A stretch of 64,000 nucleotides of DNA from Bradyrhizobium iriomotense (GTDB lineage Bacteria > Pseudomonadota > Alphaproteobacteria > Rhizobiales > Xanthobacteraceae), in contig NZ_BSOW01000007.1 of the NCBI RefSeq assembly GCF_030160715.1, positions 124,001 through 188,000 on the forward strand. Direction: 5' to 3'. The notes below the pieces were generated by a model, which worked only from the letters and a program-made list of their open reading frames with translations, ran no database searches and was not told the origin of the DNA. Of this stretch, positions 1 to 9,167 are shown piece after piece; the first letter of the stretch is position 1, and each line of letters starts with the position of its first letter. The position numbers and the translations under genes are program-made.

Positions 1-237
1 CTTCACGTCGATGCCGGAGAACATCACCGAGCCCTCGGCGATACGGCCGGCACGGTCGAGGATGCGCATCACCGCATAAGACGTCACCGACTTGCCCGAG
101 CCGGACTCGCCGACGATCGCCAGCGTCTCGCCCTTGGCGACGGAGATGTTGACGTGCTGCACCGCCTTCACGATGCCGCGGCGAGTGGTGAATTCGACCG
201 TGAGGTCCTGGACGTCGAGCAGCGGCTGGGCGGTCAT
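1..237 (-). CDS. Peptide-type ABC transporter ATP-binding protein (partial, N-terminal part)
   Basis: Only the first 79 residues lie in the window; the rest continues off the left edge. The Walker A motif GESGSGKS is at residues 43-50, preceded by the usual start of an OppD/DppD-type nucleotide-binding domain. Such proteins are cytoplasmic ATPases that energise import of peptides, nickel or similar solutes through paired permeases. It is the fourth gene of a minus-strand operon (binding protein, two permeases, ATPase), separated from the upstream permease by about 290 bp that hold a palindromic repeat. The start is the ATG at 237. The substrate cannot be read from this fragment. Confidence 0.9.
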   Translation of the reverse strand, partial: MTAQPLLDVQDLTVEFTTRRGIVKAVQHVNISVAKGETLAIVGESGSGKSVTSYAVMRILDRAGRIAEGSVMFSGIDVK

Positions 238-352
238 GACGGCCTCCCGCCACTTAAAAGGTCGAAAACAACCCCATGCACAGTAGAAAGGGGTTTGGAA
301 TCATTGGGGAATTTAGGCCGAAAATTTCCGCGTGAGGGAGGCACGAACCTCT

Positions 353-463
353 CGCTCCCTCCCCCCTTGCGGGGGAAGGTTGGGGAGAGATGTGGCCCCG
401 GGAGAGGTCGGAATTCGTGGCTACCCCTCTCCCTGCCCCTCCCCCGCAAGGGGGGAGGGAACG
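353..463. repeat. Palindromic intergenic element, family A copy 1
   Basis: Outer arms read CCCTCCCCCCTTGCGGGGG and its complement, enclosing about 70 bp with further C- and G-rich pairing. A near-identical copy in the same orientation lies at 2519-2629. This and flanking unpaired sequence fill the gap between the ATPase and permease genes. It may fold in the operon transcript. Confidence 0.8.
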
Positions 464-530
464 AGCGGGTGTTGCCCTCCTCACATGCGAGACGCACGTT
501 GCTCGCCCTGCACTCGACATCAACCATCGC

Positions 531-1430
531 TTACGTCCTCCGCTGCGGGTCGACGATGTCGCGCAGGCCGTCGCCGAGGAGGTTGAAGCAGAACACGGCG
601 AGCATCAGCGCAAGGCCAGGGAACAGTGCGATCCACCACTCCCCCGACACCATGAAGCCGGCGCCCTCGGCGACCATGATGCCCCACTCCGCCGTCGGCG
701 GGCGGACACCGAGGCCGATGAAGGACAGGCCGGCGGCGTTGAGGATGGCGTAGCCCATGGTCAGCGACATCTGCACGATCATGATCGGCATGATGTTTGG
801 CAGGATGTGCACCAGCAGGATGCGAAACTCGCCGTTGCCCGACAGCCGCGCCGCCTGCACGAAGCCGGCGTTGCGGCGGACGTTGGCTTCGGCACGCGCG
901 ACGCGGGCATAGAGCGGGAAGTTCACGATGGCGGTGGCCAGAATGATGTTCTGCACGGTGTTGCCGAGTGCGGCGACGATGCCCATCGCCAGTACGAACA
1001 GCGGGAAGGCCATGATGGTGTCGGCGATGCGGCCGACGATGCGATCGGTCCAGCCGCCGAAGTATCCGGCCGCGATGCCGGCGAGGCCGCCCATCAGAAA
1101 CACCAGCACGACGGATGCGATCGCGATGAACGTATCGAGCCGGGTTGCCACGATGACGCGGCTGAAGATATCGCGGCCGAGCTGATCGGTACCGAACCAG
1201 TGCGCCATCGACGGCGGCTTCAGCGCTGCGGCGGTGTCGGAGGCGAGCGGATCATACGGCACCACATAGGGACCGAGGATCGCGGCAATCAGGATCAGGA
1301 TCAGGAGCGCGAAGGCAAAGCCCGTGACCTTGTTCTCGCCGAGCACGTAGCGGGTTTGCTCGAGGATCGCGACGAGTCCCGACGTGCGGGCGGGACCGAC
1401 GGGTTCAACAGCAGGCGCAACGGAGCTCAT
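531..1430 (-). CDS. Peptide-type ABC transporter permease (DppC/OppC-like)
   Basis: A 299-residue inner-membrane protein with about six hydrophobic segments. It has the cytoplasmic EAA-type loop (AARLSGNGEFRILLVHILP) that docks on the ATPase, typical of the DppC family. A cytoplasmic leader of about 40 residues precedes the first membrane span, as is normal for this family. The ATG at 1430 is chosen; an ATG 21 bp further upstream would overlap the preceding gene's end region and is less likely. It lies 10 bp after the DppB-like permease, so the two are surely co-transcribed. Together they form the transmembrane channel of the importer. Substrate unknown. Confidence 0.93.
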   Translation of the reverse strand: MSSVAPAVEPVGPARTSGLVAILEQTRYVLGENKVTGFAFALLILILIAAILGPYVVPYDPLASDTAAALKPPSMAHWFGTDQLGRDIFSRVIVATRLDTFIAIASVVLVFLMGGLAGIAAGYFGGWTDRIVGRIADTIMAFPLFVLAMGIVAALGNTVQNIILATAIVNFPLYARVARAEANVRRNAGFVQAARLSGNGEFRILLVHILPNIMPIMIVQMSLTMGYAILNAAGLSFIGLGVRPPTAEWGIMVAEGAGFMVSGEWWIALFPGLALMLAVFCFNLLGDGLRDIVDPQRRT

Positions 1431-1440
1431 GGTCTCACCC

Positions 1441-2454
1441 CTAACCTTCAAGCCTGACGCGCGGATCGATCACGCCGTAGAGAATGTCGATGACGAGATT
1501 GAGCAGCACGTACATCACCGCCATGGTCAGCACGAAACCCTGCACCGGCGCGAAGTCCGACGAGATCAGCGCTTCCACCGCATAGGAGCCGATGCCGGGC
1601 CAGGCGAAGACCTTCTCCACCAGCACGTTGGCGCCCAGCAGGAAGGAGAACACCATGCTGAGCGTGGTGATGACCGGCAGCATGGCGTTGCGGAAGGCAT
1701 AGGTGACGATGACGGTCGCCGGCGACAATCCGCTGGCGCGCGCGGTGCGGACGAATTCGGAGGCGAGCACCGCGAGCATCGAGGCGCGCGTCATGCGCGC
1801 AATCGGCGCCAGCGAGAAGATCGCAAGCGTCGTCGCAGGCAGGATGAGCTGACTCAATGCCGAGCGGAACGCCTCGAAGTCGCGCGCGATCAGCGTGTCG
1901 ATCAAATAGAAGCCGGTGATCGTGGGCGGCGCGCTGTAGAACACATCCAGGCGGCCAAGCGGCGCCGGCGACCAGCCGAGCTGGAAATAGAAGACGTAGA
2001 CCAGCACGAGGCCCGTGAAGAACACCGGCAGCGACACGCCGGCTGTCGTCGTGACGCGACAGAGATGATCGATCCAGGAGCCCGGCCGTGTTGCCGCGAG
2101 CACGCCGAGCGGAATGGCGATGGCAATGGAGACGATGAGGCCGAGTAGCGTCAGTTCGGCCGATGCCGGCAGGCGATTGCGGATCTCGGTCGCAACCGGC
2201 TGGCCGGTCGTCAGCGAGGTGCCGAAATCGCCATGGGCGAGATCGTTGGCGTAACGGAAGAACTGCTCGATCAGCGGCTTGTCGAAGCCGAGCTTCTTGC
2301 GAATCTGCTCGACTGCTTCCTTGGTTGCGGCGGGACCGGCGAAATAGGCCGCGGGATCACCGGGCAGCGCGCGCGTCAGCAGAAAGGTGACGATGACGAC
2401 GCCGATCAGCGAGGGAATCGCGAACATCAGGCGCTTGCCGATCATGGTCAGCAT
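1441..2454 (-). CDS. Peptide-type ABC transporter permease (DppB/OppB-like)
   Basis: A 337-residue integral membrane protein. The N-terminus carries one membrane span followed by the family hallmark RALPGDPAAYF. The C-terminal half has the EAA loop (TARASGLSPATVIVTYAF). It forms the channel with the neighbouring DppC-like permease. About 250 bp separate it from the upstream binding-protein gene, and that gap holds a second copy of the family A palindrome. Length and motifs are those of full-length family members. Confidence 0.93.
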   Translation of the reverse strand: MLTMIGKRLMFAIPSLIGVVIVTFLLTRALPGDPAAYFAGPAATKEAVEQIRKKLGFDKPLIEQFFRYANDLAHGDFGTSLTTGQPVATEIRNRLPASAELTLLGLIVSIAIAIPLGVLAATRPGSWIDHLCRVTTTAGVSLPVFFTGLVLVYVFYFQLGWSPAPLGRLDVFYSAPPTITGFYLIDTLIARDFEAFRSALSQLILPATTLAIFSLAPIARMTRASMLAVLASEFVRTARASGLSPATVIVTYAFRNAMLPVITTLSMVFSFLLGANVLVEKVFAWPGIGSYAVEALISSDFAPVQGFVLTMAVMYVLLNLVIDILYGVIDPRVRLEG

Positions 2455-2518
2455 GGGGCGCTCCAGAATGACAAGGCACTGCCGCTCGTTAGCGAGAGCG
2501 TCGCCACTCGCTCCGCTG

Positions 2519-2629
2519 CGTTCCCTCCCCCCTTGTGGGGGAGGGTTGGGGAGAGGGGTGGCCGCAAGCGAGGTCGGAGTTCGTGGCTACCCCTCTCCCT
2601 GCCCCTCCCCCGCAAGGGGGGAGGGAATG
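2519..2629. repeat. Palindromic intergenic element, family A copy 2
   Basis: Almost the same sequence and orientation as the element at 353-463, including the inner stretch GGCTACCCCTCTCCCTGCCC. It sits between the binding-protein gene and the first permease gene, so the two permease genes are bracketed by direct copies about 2.2 kb apart. Confidence 0.8.
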
Positions 2630-2705
2630 AGAGGACGGTGCCCACCTCACTCCAATTGAAACGACCAACAGATGCCGATGCGTCGCTGACGATCAGCATG
2701 ACGCC

Positions 2706-4328
2706 TCACCCCTTGGCCATCGCGCGATAATCCAGGCGGCGGTGGAACCAGTATTGATAGCCGCTGATGTTCTTCTGCATCGCGACGTTGACGAAGGGCT
2801 GATACAGCGGGATGCGCGGGACCTCGGCGAAGGCGAGGTCGACGAAGCCCTTCACGTCGGCATCGTAGGCTGACTTGTCGCCGGTTGCGGCTGCGGTGCG
2901 CGCGCCGTCGATGAGCTTGTCCATCTCCGCCGACTTGTAGCTCATGGTGTTGAAGACGGAATTGTTGCCGTGATAGCACCAGTAGAAGAAGTACTCGGGG
3001 TAATCGAGCCAGCCCGAGAACACGTTGGTGAAGAGCGGCATCTCCTTCTTGTTGAGCTCGGTGCGCCAGTTGGCGCCGGGCACCTTGTTGATGGTGGCCT
3101 TGATGCCGAGCTGCGCGAGGCTCTCCTGCACCAGCACGCAGAGCGGCTCGTTGACGCCAGCAAAATTCAGGTCGAACGAGATCGTCGTCTCAAAACCGCT
3201 GGCGTAGCCGGCTTCTGCGAGCAGCGCCTTCGCCTTCTCCATGTCCGTGAAATATTGAGTCGCCTGCGGCCAGGCCACTTCGGTTGCCTTGTCCTTTGCC
3301 GCACCGAACATCGGATTGCCGAGACCGAACAGCACGGCGTCCATGATCTTCTGGTAGGGCATCGCATAGGCCATGGCCTGCCGGACCTTGGGATTGTCGA
3401 ACGGCGGCTTGGTCACGTTCATGCCGATGTACTGGATGCCGTTGGAGAACGGCAGCGACACCACGTTGAGCTTGCCGTTCGCCTTCATCTCCTGAAAATC
3501 CTTGAACGGCAGCTCGTACGAGATGTCGGCGTCGCCACGCTCGAGCAGCGCTCGGCGGTTGCCGGCCTGCGGCACCATGCGCCAGATCACGCGCTTGATC
3601 TTCGGCAATGGACCGCCGACCCAATCCTCGTTGCGCTCCATCACCACTTCGGTGCCGGCAGTCCACTTCGTCACCTTGTAGGCGCCGGAGCCCGCGGTCT
3701 GCTGTTTCGTGTACTCGAGGCCCCAGGGATCCTTCTCGCTCGCGTTCTTCTTCACGAGCTCCGAATTGACGACGCAGGGCACGATGACCGCGAGATCGGG
3801 AATCGTCAGGCGATCCTTCTTGAGGAAATCCACGCGCACGGTGTAATCGTCGACCACGACGAACTGCTCGGGCTTGGTCAGCGAGCCCGCGCTCATCTGG
3901 AAGGTCGGGAAGCCGCCGACGCTGACGGCGCGGTCGAGCGACCACTTCACGTCCTTCGCGGTGACCGGTGTGCCGTCGTGGAATTTGGCGTTCTTCTTCA
4001 GCTTGAAGGTGACCGACATGTCGTCGATCTTCATGTCGTCGGCGAGCTCGCCCTTGAACTTGTCGCGATCGTAATAGGGCACCCCGCCGGGGCCGCTCTT
4101 CATCTCATGGCTGATCAGGCGGTCGTAGCAATTCCAGGACACTTCATAGCCGGGCACGTTGGTGCCGACGCCGTGGATGTCGAGATTGTTGGGGCCGCCT
4201 TCGGAGACGATCAGCAGCGTCTCCGAGCGCGCGTCGGCCTTGGCCGAGGAGATCACACCCGGCGCTGCCGGGAGCACCGCGCCGGCTGCCAATCCAGAGA
4301 CGGACTTCAGGAAATCGCGGCGCTTCAT
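2706..4328 (-). CDS. ABC transporter substrate-binding protein, family 5 (peptide/nickel type)
   Basis: A 540-residue periplasmic protein. It starts with a twin-arginine type signal (MKRRDFLKS followed by a hydrophobic stretch to about residue 34), suggesting export in folded form. The body has the DppA/OppA-type fold signature, for example the early segment FKLKKNAKFHDGTPVTAKDV. The ATG at 4328 is preferred over an in-frame ATG 18 bp upstream because the twin arginines then sit at the N-terminus and a GGAG ribosome site lies about 8 bp before it. It is the first gene of the importer operon. A sigma-54 promoter lies just upstream, so expression is probably activator dependent, as for nitrogen-scavenging functions. 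The ligand is not determinable here. Confidence 0.92.
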   Translation of the reverse strand: MKRRDFLKSVSGLAAGAVLPAAPGVISSAKADARSETLLIVSEGGPNNLDIHGVGTNVPGYEVSWNCYDRLISHEMKSGPGGVPYYDRDKFKGELADDMKIDDMSVTFKLKKNAKFHDGTPVTAKDVKWSLDRAVSVGGFPTFQMSAGSLTKPEQFVVVDDYTVRVDFLKKDRLTIPDLAVIVPCVVNSELVKKNASEKDPWGLEYTKQQTAGSGAYKVTKWTAGTEVVMERNEDWVGGPLPKIKRVIWRMVPQAGNRRALLERGDADISYELPFKDFQEMKANGKLNVVSLPFSNGIQYIGMNVTKPPFDNPKVRQAMAYAMPYQKIMDAVLFGLGNPMFGAAKDKATEVAWPQATQYFTDMEKAKALLAEAGYASGFETTISFDLNFAGVNEPLCVLVQESLAQLGIKATINKVPGANWRTELNKKEMPLFTNVFSGWLDYPEYFFYWCYHGNNSVFNTMSYKSAEMDKLIDGARTAAATGDKSAYDADVKGFVDLAFAEVPRIPLYQPFVNVAMQKNISGYQYWFHRRLDYRAMAKG

Positions 4329-4368
4329 GGCAATGCTCCAACGCAAATTTTTGGTTGGAACAGGATTC

Positions 4369-4383
4369 GCAAGGTTCGTGCCA
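4369..4383 (-). promoter_or_regulatory. Sigma-54 (RpoN) -24/-12 promoter
   Basis: On the minus strand the sequence reads TGGCACGAACCTTGC. It matches the RpoN consensus TGGCAC-N5-TTGC, with exactly 10 bases between the invariant GG and GC. Transcription would start near 4357, about 29 bp before the ATG of the binding-protein gene. No enhancer-binding protein gene is nearby. Confidence 0.8.
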
Positions 4384-4552
4384 AAGCTTAACGAGATGCT
4401 AAGGCGCGGCTAACCAACTGACGCAGCGATTAAAATGCCAAAACGTCGCAGCACGTGAGGCGGGTTTCTCGGCAGACCGATTGCATACAAAGAGCCTTCT
4501 TTGCTCACCGAATAGGCTGATATTGTGAGCGCATTCAGATTGAGCAGCGGCG

Positions 4553-5878
4553 CTACCGCTCCGGGCTGGCACGCTCGAACTGGCGGAGCAGCTTGTTGCC
4601 GCGCTCGGCTGCCGAATCCATTGCCGCCTGGGCGCCCTTCTTGCCGGCGAAGGCCTGCTCCAGCTCGTCCTCGATGACACCGCGGATCAGCACAAAGGAG
4701 CCGAGCCGGATGCCCTTCGAGTTCTCGGTCGGCTGATGCAGCGTGATCTCCTCGAAGGAAATCGCGCTGCCCGGGTTGCGCTCGTAAAAGCCCTGGGCGC
4801 GCGTCAGCTCATACGCGGCGCGGGTGATCGGCAGATAGCCTGTGTTCTGGTGCCAGGCTGCCTGCACGCCCGGCTGCGAGAGATAAGCGAAGAACCGCGC
4901 CACGCCCTTGTACTCGTTGCGCGGACGGTCGCGCAGCACCCACAACGTGGCGCCGCCGATGATCGAGTTCTGCGGCGCGCCCTTCACGTCCGGCCAATAC
5001 GGCATCAAGCCGTAGCCGACCTCGAATTTCGAATTGGCCTTGATGTCGGCGCGCGTGCCTGACGAGCCGATGAAGATGCCGCATTCGCCGCTCTGGAAGC
5101 GTGGCTCGGCCGACTGGCCGCGGCCGCTATAGTCGAACACCTTGTCCTTCTGCCACTCGGCAAGCTGCGCGACGTGATGGACGATGACCGGATTGTTGAT
5201 GCGCAATTCTGCGTCGAGCCCCGCAAAACCGTTCGCTTTGGTCGCCAGCGGCAGATCATGAAACGCCGAGAAATTCTCGACATGAATCCACGACGGCCAG
5301 GAGGTGGTGAAGCCGCACGCCGCGCCGCGCTCGCGCAGACGCTTGGCGGCAGCCCCGAGCTCCGGCCAGGTCTTCGGCGGCGTCTCCGGATCAAGGCCGG
5401 CATCACGGAACATGGCCTTGTTGTAGTAGAGGATCGGCGTCGAGGCGTTGAACGGGAACGACAGCAGATTGCCGGCCGCATCCGTGTAATAGCCGGACAC
5501 GGCCGGCAGATACGCGCCGGGCGAGAACGGCTCGTTCTGATCCTTCATCAGGCTGAACACGGGATAGATCGCGCCCTTGGCCGCGGTCATGGTGGCCGTT
5601 GCCACCTCGTTGACCTGGACGATCGCCGGCTGGCCGCGCGAGCGGAAGGCGAAGATCGCCGCCGTCACCGTCTCGGTGTAGTTGCCCTTGTAGCTCGGCA
5701 CGATCCGGTAGTCGGATTGCGAGGCGTTGAAGTCGGAGGCGAGCTTCTCCAACTGACGGCCAAGCTCGCCGGACATCGCGTGCCACAGCGCAATGTCGGT
5801 GGCGGCTCGCGCCGGAGAACTCAGCGCTAGCGCCGCGGCGACGGCAAGGGCTTGCAAGAGGCGCGAGGCGGATATCAC
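4553..5878 (-). CDS. Extracellular solute-binding protein family 1, UgpB-like
   Basis: A 441-residue protein with an N-terminal signal peptide (cleavage expected after the alanine-rich SPARA near residue 25). The body resembles sn-glycerol-3-phosphate binding protein UgpB, with features such as DIALWHAMSGELG at the mature N-terminus and the central SWIHVENF and FIGSSG segments. In that family the protein captures glycerol-3-phosphate or its diesters for an UgpAEC importer. No ugpA, ugpE or ugpC gene is adjacent, so this copy is an orphan. The start is GTG at 5878 with only a weak ribosome site (GGGATAAG). It could bind a related phosphoester or sugar instead. Confidence 0.87.
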   Translation of the reverse strand: MISASRLLQALAVAAALALSSPARAATDIALWHAMSGELGRQLEKLASDFNASQSDYRIVPSYKGNYTETVTAAIFAFRSRGQPAIVQVNEVATATMTAAKGAIYPVFSLMKDQNEPFSPGAYLPAVSGYYTDAAGNLLSFPFNASTPILYYNKAMFRDAGLDPETPPKTWPELGAAAKRLRERGAACGFTTSWPSWIHVENFSAFHDLPLATKANGFAGLDAELRINNPVIVHHVAQLAEWQKDKVFDYSGRGQSAEPRFQSGECGIFIGSSGTRADIKANSKFEVGYGLMPYWPDVKGAPQNSIIGGATLWVLRDRPRNEYKGVARFFAYLSQPGVQAAWHQNTGYLPITRAAYELTRAQGFYERNPGSAISFEEITLHQPTENSKGIRLGSFVLIRGVIEDELEQAFAGKKGAQAAMDSAAERGNKLLRQFERASPER

Positions 5879-6089
5879 GATTCGCTTATCCCGTCGGCTG
5901 CGAACAAAAGGGCGATTTTCGCTTGCACGTGCTTAAGGCCCGGCCTCCCTAGTTTCAACCGGGAATAAGTCTACGACGCACCGCACAATCGACCGCCGCG
6001 ACGACCCGGGATAGCCTTCCCTCAACCATCTGCTAGATTGCATTGAACCTTTTCTTCCCGCCATAGACTCCATCACTGAGGGGTTGAGT

Positions 6090-7085
6090 GTGCCAGTGTT
6101 GAGCCGTGCCGAACTCTCGCGGACCGGGGTGGTTTTCGTCGTGCTCTTGTTCGCGATGTGCGCGACGGGGGCGTTTGCGCGCGAATTTCGCGCCGCCGAC
6201 ACCCAGACCGAGGATTATCCGACCGTCCAGGCGTTGCGTTACATGGGCGCCCTGATCGCGGAGCGCACCGGCGGCCGACATGAGGTCAAGGTGTTTCACT
6301 CCCGCCAGCTCGGCGAGGAGAAGGAGACGATCGAGCAGACCCGGGCTGGCGCGATCGACCTCAACCGGACCAACGTGGCGCTGATCGGCAACTTCGTCCC
6401 GGCGATGAATGTGCTCGCAATGCCGTTCCTGTTCCGCTCCATCGAACACATGCAGAAAGTGCTGGACGGACCGATCGGCAGTGAAATCCTCGGCAGCTTC
6501 GAGCCTTTCGGCTTCGTCGGCCTCGCCTTTTACGATTCCGGCGCGCGGTCGATCTACAACGGCGTCCGGCCGGTGAAGAGCGTGGCCGATCTCAGGGGAT
6601 TGCGGATCCGCGTGCAGCAATCGGAGTTGATGTCTGCGATGATCCGCTCGCTGGGCGCCGAGCCGGTCGCACTACCCTATGGGCAGGTGCTCACGGGGCT
6701 TGCGACCCATCTGATCGACGGCGCAGAAAACAACTGGCCCTCCTTCGTGACCACGGACCACTACAAATATGCCGGCTACTACACGCTGACCGAGCACACG
6801 ATGAGCCCGGAGGTGCTGGTGATCTCGCTGAAGGCGTGGCGGAGCCTGTCGGCGGAGGACCAGCAGATCTTCCGCGAGGCCGCGCTGCGCTCCAGCCGCT
6901 TCATGCGCGAGAAGTGGCGCGATCTGGAGGAGCAGTCGCAGCGCAAGGCAGAGGCGGCCGGCGTCACCATCGTCAGGGATATCGACCGCAAGCCGTTCGA
7001 GGAGGCGATGGCGGGCATCTACGCCAAGGCCGCAGAGGATCCCGCCGCGGCCGCGCTGATCGAACGCATTCGCAAGGTGGAGTGA
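6090..7085 (+). CDS. TRAP-type substrate-binding protein, DctP family
   Basis: A 331-residue protein with a signal peptide ending near ATGAFA. It carries the DctP-family pattern: the segment HSRQLGEEKETIEQTRAGA and the conserved arginine region LRGLRIRVQQ that clamps a carboxylate ligand. GTG at 6090 is chosen because GAGGGG lies 6 bp upstream; a TTG at 6084 is the alternative. No DctQ or DctM permease follows. Six bases downstream begins a membrane histidine kinase gene, so the likely role is ligand presentation to that sensor rather than uptake. That role is inference from gene order. Organic-acid binding is the family norm. Confidence 0.9.
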   Translation: MPVLSRAELSRTGVVFVVLLFAMCATGAFAREFRAADTQTEDYPTVQALRYMGALIAERTGGRHEVKVFHSRQLGEEKETIEQTRAGAIDLNRTNVALIGNFVPAMNVLAMPFLFRSIEHMQKVLDGPIGSEILGSFEPFGFVGLAFYDSGARSIYNGVRPVKSVADLRGLRIRVQQSELMSAMIRSLGAEPVALPYGQVLTGLATHLIDGAENNWPSFVTTDHYKYAGYYTLTEHTMSPEVLVISLKAWRSLSAEDQQIFREAALRSSRFMREKWRDLEEQSQRKAEAAGVTIVRDIDRKPFEEAMAGIYAKAAEDPAAAALIERIRKVE

Positions 7086-7091
7086 GGCCTC

Positions 7092-9167
7092 TTGGCAGCG
7101 CTTGGACACAGCGACAAGGAAAGGCCGCCCGGCCCGGTCGGACGCTTGCGCGCCCGCCTCGTCGGCCTGCTGCGCGCCGTCCCGATCCGCTGGCGCATCC
7201 TGTCGATCGCGGCGCTGAACTCCGCCGTGGTCGTGGTGCTGGTGGCGATGATCTGGAACGGGGCGCAGGTGCTGGGCTCCGCCTGGGACGACGTCCGCCA
7301 GGTGCGCGAGTCCGACAAGATCCTGGCGCTGCTCGAAAGCGAGACCGGGCGCCTGCAAAACCTCATCCACCGCTACATCAACCAGCCGAGCCCGGACCTG
7401 TTCGCCGAGATCCTGCTGCTGCGCGAGGCCGTGCTGGGCACATTGACCAACCGCGCCGCCAAGGACCCGATGCTGTCGGGCTCGGTCGAGGAGCTCGAGC
7501 GCACCACCGAGCGTTTCCTCAACGGTTTTGGCGAATTGCGCAGCGTCCAGGCGACCATCGCCAAGACCTATGAGGACCAGGTGCTGGGACCCGCCAAGGA
7601 CATGGCCGGGCTCTATTCCATCATCGAAGGCGCCACCGGCCATCGCGACGCGCTGATCTGGCCCTCGCTCGGCAAGTCACGTGAAGCCTTCACCGCGATG
7701 CTGGTCGCGGCAAACTCCTATTATCTTTCGCTCTCCGTCGCCGCCGCCGAGGACGCCCGGCGCAACACCGAGACGATCGAGAAGACCATCCCGGTGATGC
7801 AGGATCTCGCCGACAATGATCTCCAGCGCATGGCGCTGGAGCGGCTCGCCACCCGCACCGCCGCGCTGCGCGAGGGCTTTGCAAACCTTTCCGAGCAGCT
7901 CACGAGCCGCACCGAGCTGTTGCGCAACACCATCGACGCGAGCCAGGCCGAGGCGATCGGCGCCATCGACGACCTCTCGACCAAGATGCGCCAGCGCGAG
8001 CAGCGGGCGCAGGAGACCTTCGACCGCACGCTGTCGGACATTTCCCGCCGCGTCCTCTCGATCGCGGTGATCTTCCTCGGCATCATCCTGACCGTCGGCG
8101 TGCTGATCGCGCTGTCGATCCGGCTGCCCTTGCAGCAGATCATGACCGCGATGCGCGCGATCACGATCGGAGATCTCGACCGCGAGGTGCAGGGCATCAG
8201 GGCGCGCGACGAGGTCGGCGCCATGGCCCGCGCCGTGGAAGTGTTCCGCGAGAATGCGATCGCCAAGCGCCAGACCGAGGACGAGTTGCGCGCCGCGAAG
8301 GAGAAGGCCGAGAGCGCGCTCTTGGAGCTGAACGCCGCGCAGCAGAACCTGATCGACGCCGAGCGGCTTGCCGCGCTCGGCGGCCTCGTTGCCGGTGTCG
8401 CCCACGAGGTCAACAACCCCATCGGCATCAGCCTCACGGTTGCGTCCAGCTTTGCCCGGCGCAGCGAGATTTTCGAGGCGCAGCTCAAGGGCGACGGCGG
8501 CCTTCGCCGCTCGCAGCTCGAGGAGTTCGTGCAGTCCTCGCGCGACGCCTCGCAGCAGCTCGTCGCCAACCTGACGCGCGCCGGAGAATTGATCCAGTCG
8601 TTCAAGCAGGTCGCGGTCGACCGCTCCCATGCCGAGCGGCGGCAGTTCAGCTTAAGCGAGGCCACCGACCAGATCATCGCGAGCCTGCGCCCGGTGCTAA
8701 AGCGCTCGGCGATCACGCTCAACGTCGACGTGCCCGAGGGGCTGCTGCTCGACGGCTATCCCGGCTCCTATGGCCAGATCCTGACCAACCTGTTCCTCAA
8801 CGCCGCCAACCACGCCTTCGCCGACGGCCGCGCCGGCACCATCTCGATCTCGGCACGGCCGCGCGGGTCTGACGACATCGAGATCAGCTTTGCCGACGAC
8901 GGCGCCGGCATGACGCCGGACGTGCAGCGGCAGGCCTTTGACCCTTTCTTTACCACCCGGCGCAATGAAGGCGGCACGGGTCTCGGCCTGCATATCGTCT
9001 ATAACCTGGTCACCCAGCAGCTCGGCGGGCGGATGATGCTGGAATCCAAGCTGGGACAAGGCACCACTTTTCGCATTATCATGCCCCGGGTCGCCAAGGG
9101 CGGCGCGCAAAGCACAGAGACTGACGGGACTTCTCAATGGCCGAACAGGACGATGTCCTCCACCTGA
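7092..9167 (+). CDS. Membrane sensor histidine kinase with large periplasmic domain and HAMP
   Basis: A 691-residue inner-membrane kinase. TM1 lies near residues 36-54, followed by a helical periplasmic region of about 265 residues, TM2 near 321-345 and a HAMP linker. The kinase core follows, with the phospho-accepting His438 in GVAHEVNNP. The ATP-binding domain has an N box (NLFLNAANHAF), G1 (DDGAGM) and G2 (GGTGLGLHIV). It should sense an external signal, plausibly through the DctP-like protein encoded just upstream. The start is TTG at 7092, 6 bp after the preceding stop. Its end overlaps the next gene by 31 bp, so the genes are translationally linked. The preferred partner could be the REC domain of the next gene or the OmpR-type regulator. 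Confidence 0.93.
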   Translation: MAALGHSDKERPPGPVGRLRARLVGLLRAVPIRWRILSIAALNSAVVVVLVAMIWNGAQVLGSAWDDVRQVRESDKILALLESETGRLQNLIHRYINQPSPDLFAEILLLREAVLGTLTNRAAKDPMLSGSVEELERTTERFLNGFGELRSVQATIAKTYEDQVLGPAKDMAGLYSIIEGATGHRDALIWPSLGKSREAFTAMLVAANSYYLSLSVAAAEDARRNTETIEKTIPVMQDLADNDLQRMALERLATRTAALREGFANLSEQLTSRTELLRNTIDASQAEAIGAIDDLSTKMRQREQRAQETFDRTLSDISRRVLSIAVIFLGIILTVGVLIALSIRLPLQQIMTAMRAITIGDLDREVQGIRARDEVGAMARAVEVFRENAIAKRQTEDELRAAKEKAESALLELNAAQQNLIDAERLAALGGLVAGVAHEVNNPIGISLTVASSFARRSEIFEAQLKGDGGLRRSQLEEFVQSSRDASQQLVANLTRAGELIQSFKQVAVDRSHAERRQFSLSEATDQIIASLRPVLKRSAITLNVDVPEGLLLDGYPGSYGQILTNLFLNAANHAFADGRAGTISISARPRGSDDIEISFADDGAGMTPDVQRQAFDPFFTTRRNEGGTGLGLHIVYNLVTQQLGGRMMLESKLGQGTTFRIIMPRVAKGGAQSTETDGTSQWPNRTMSST

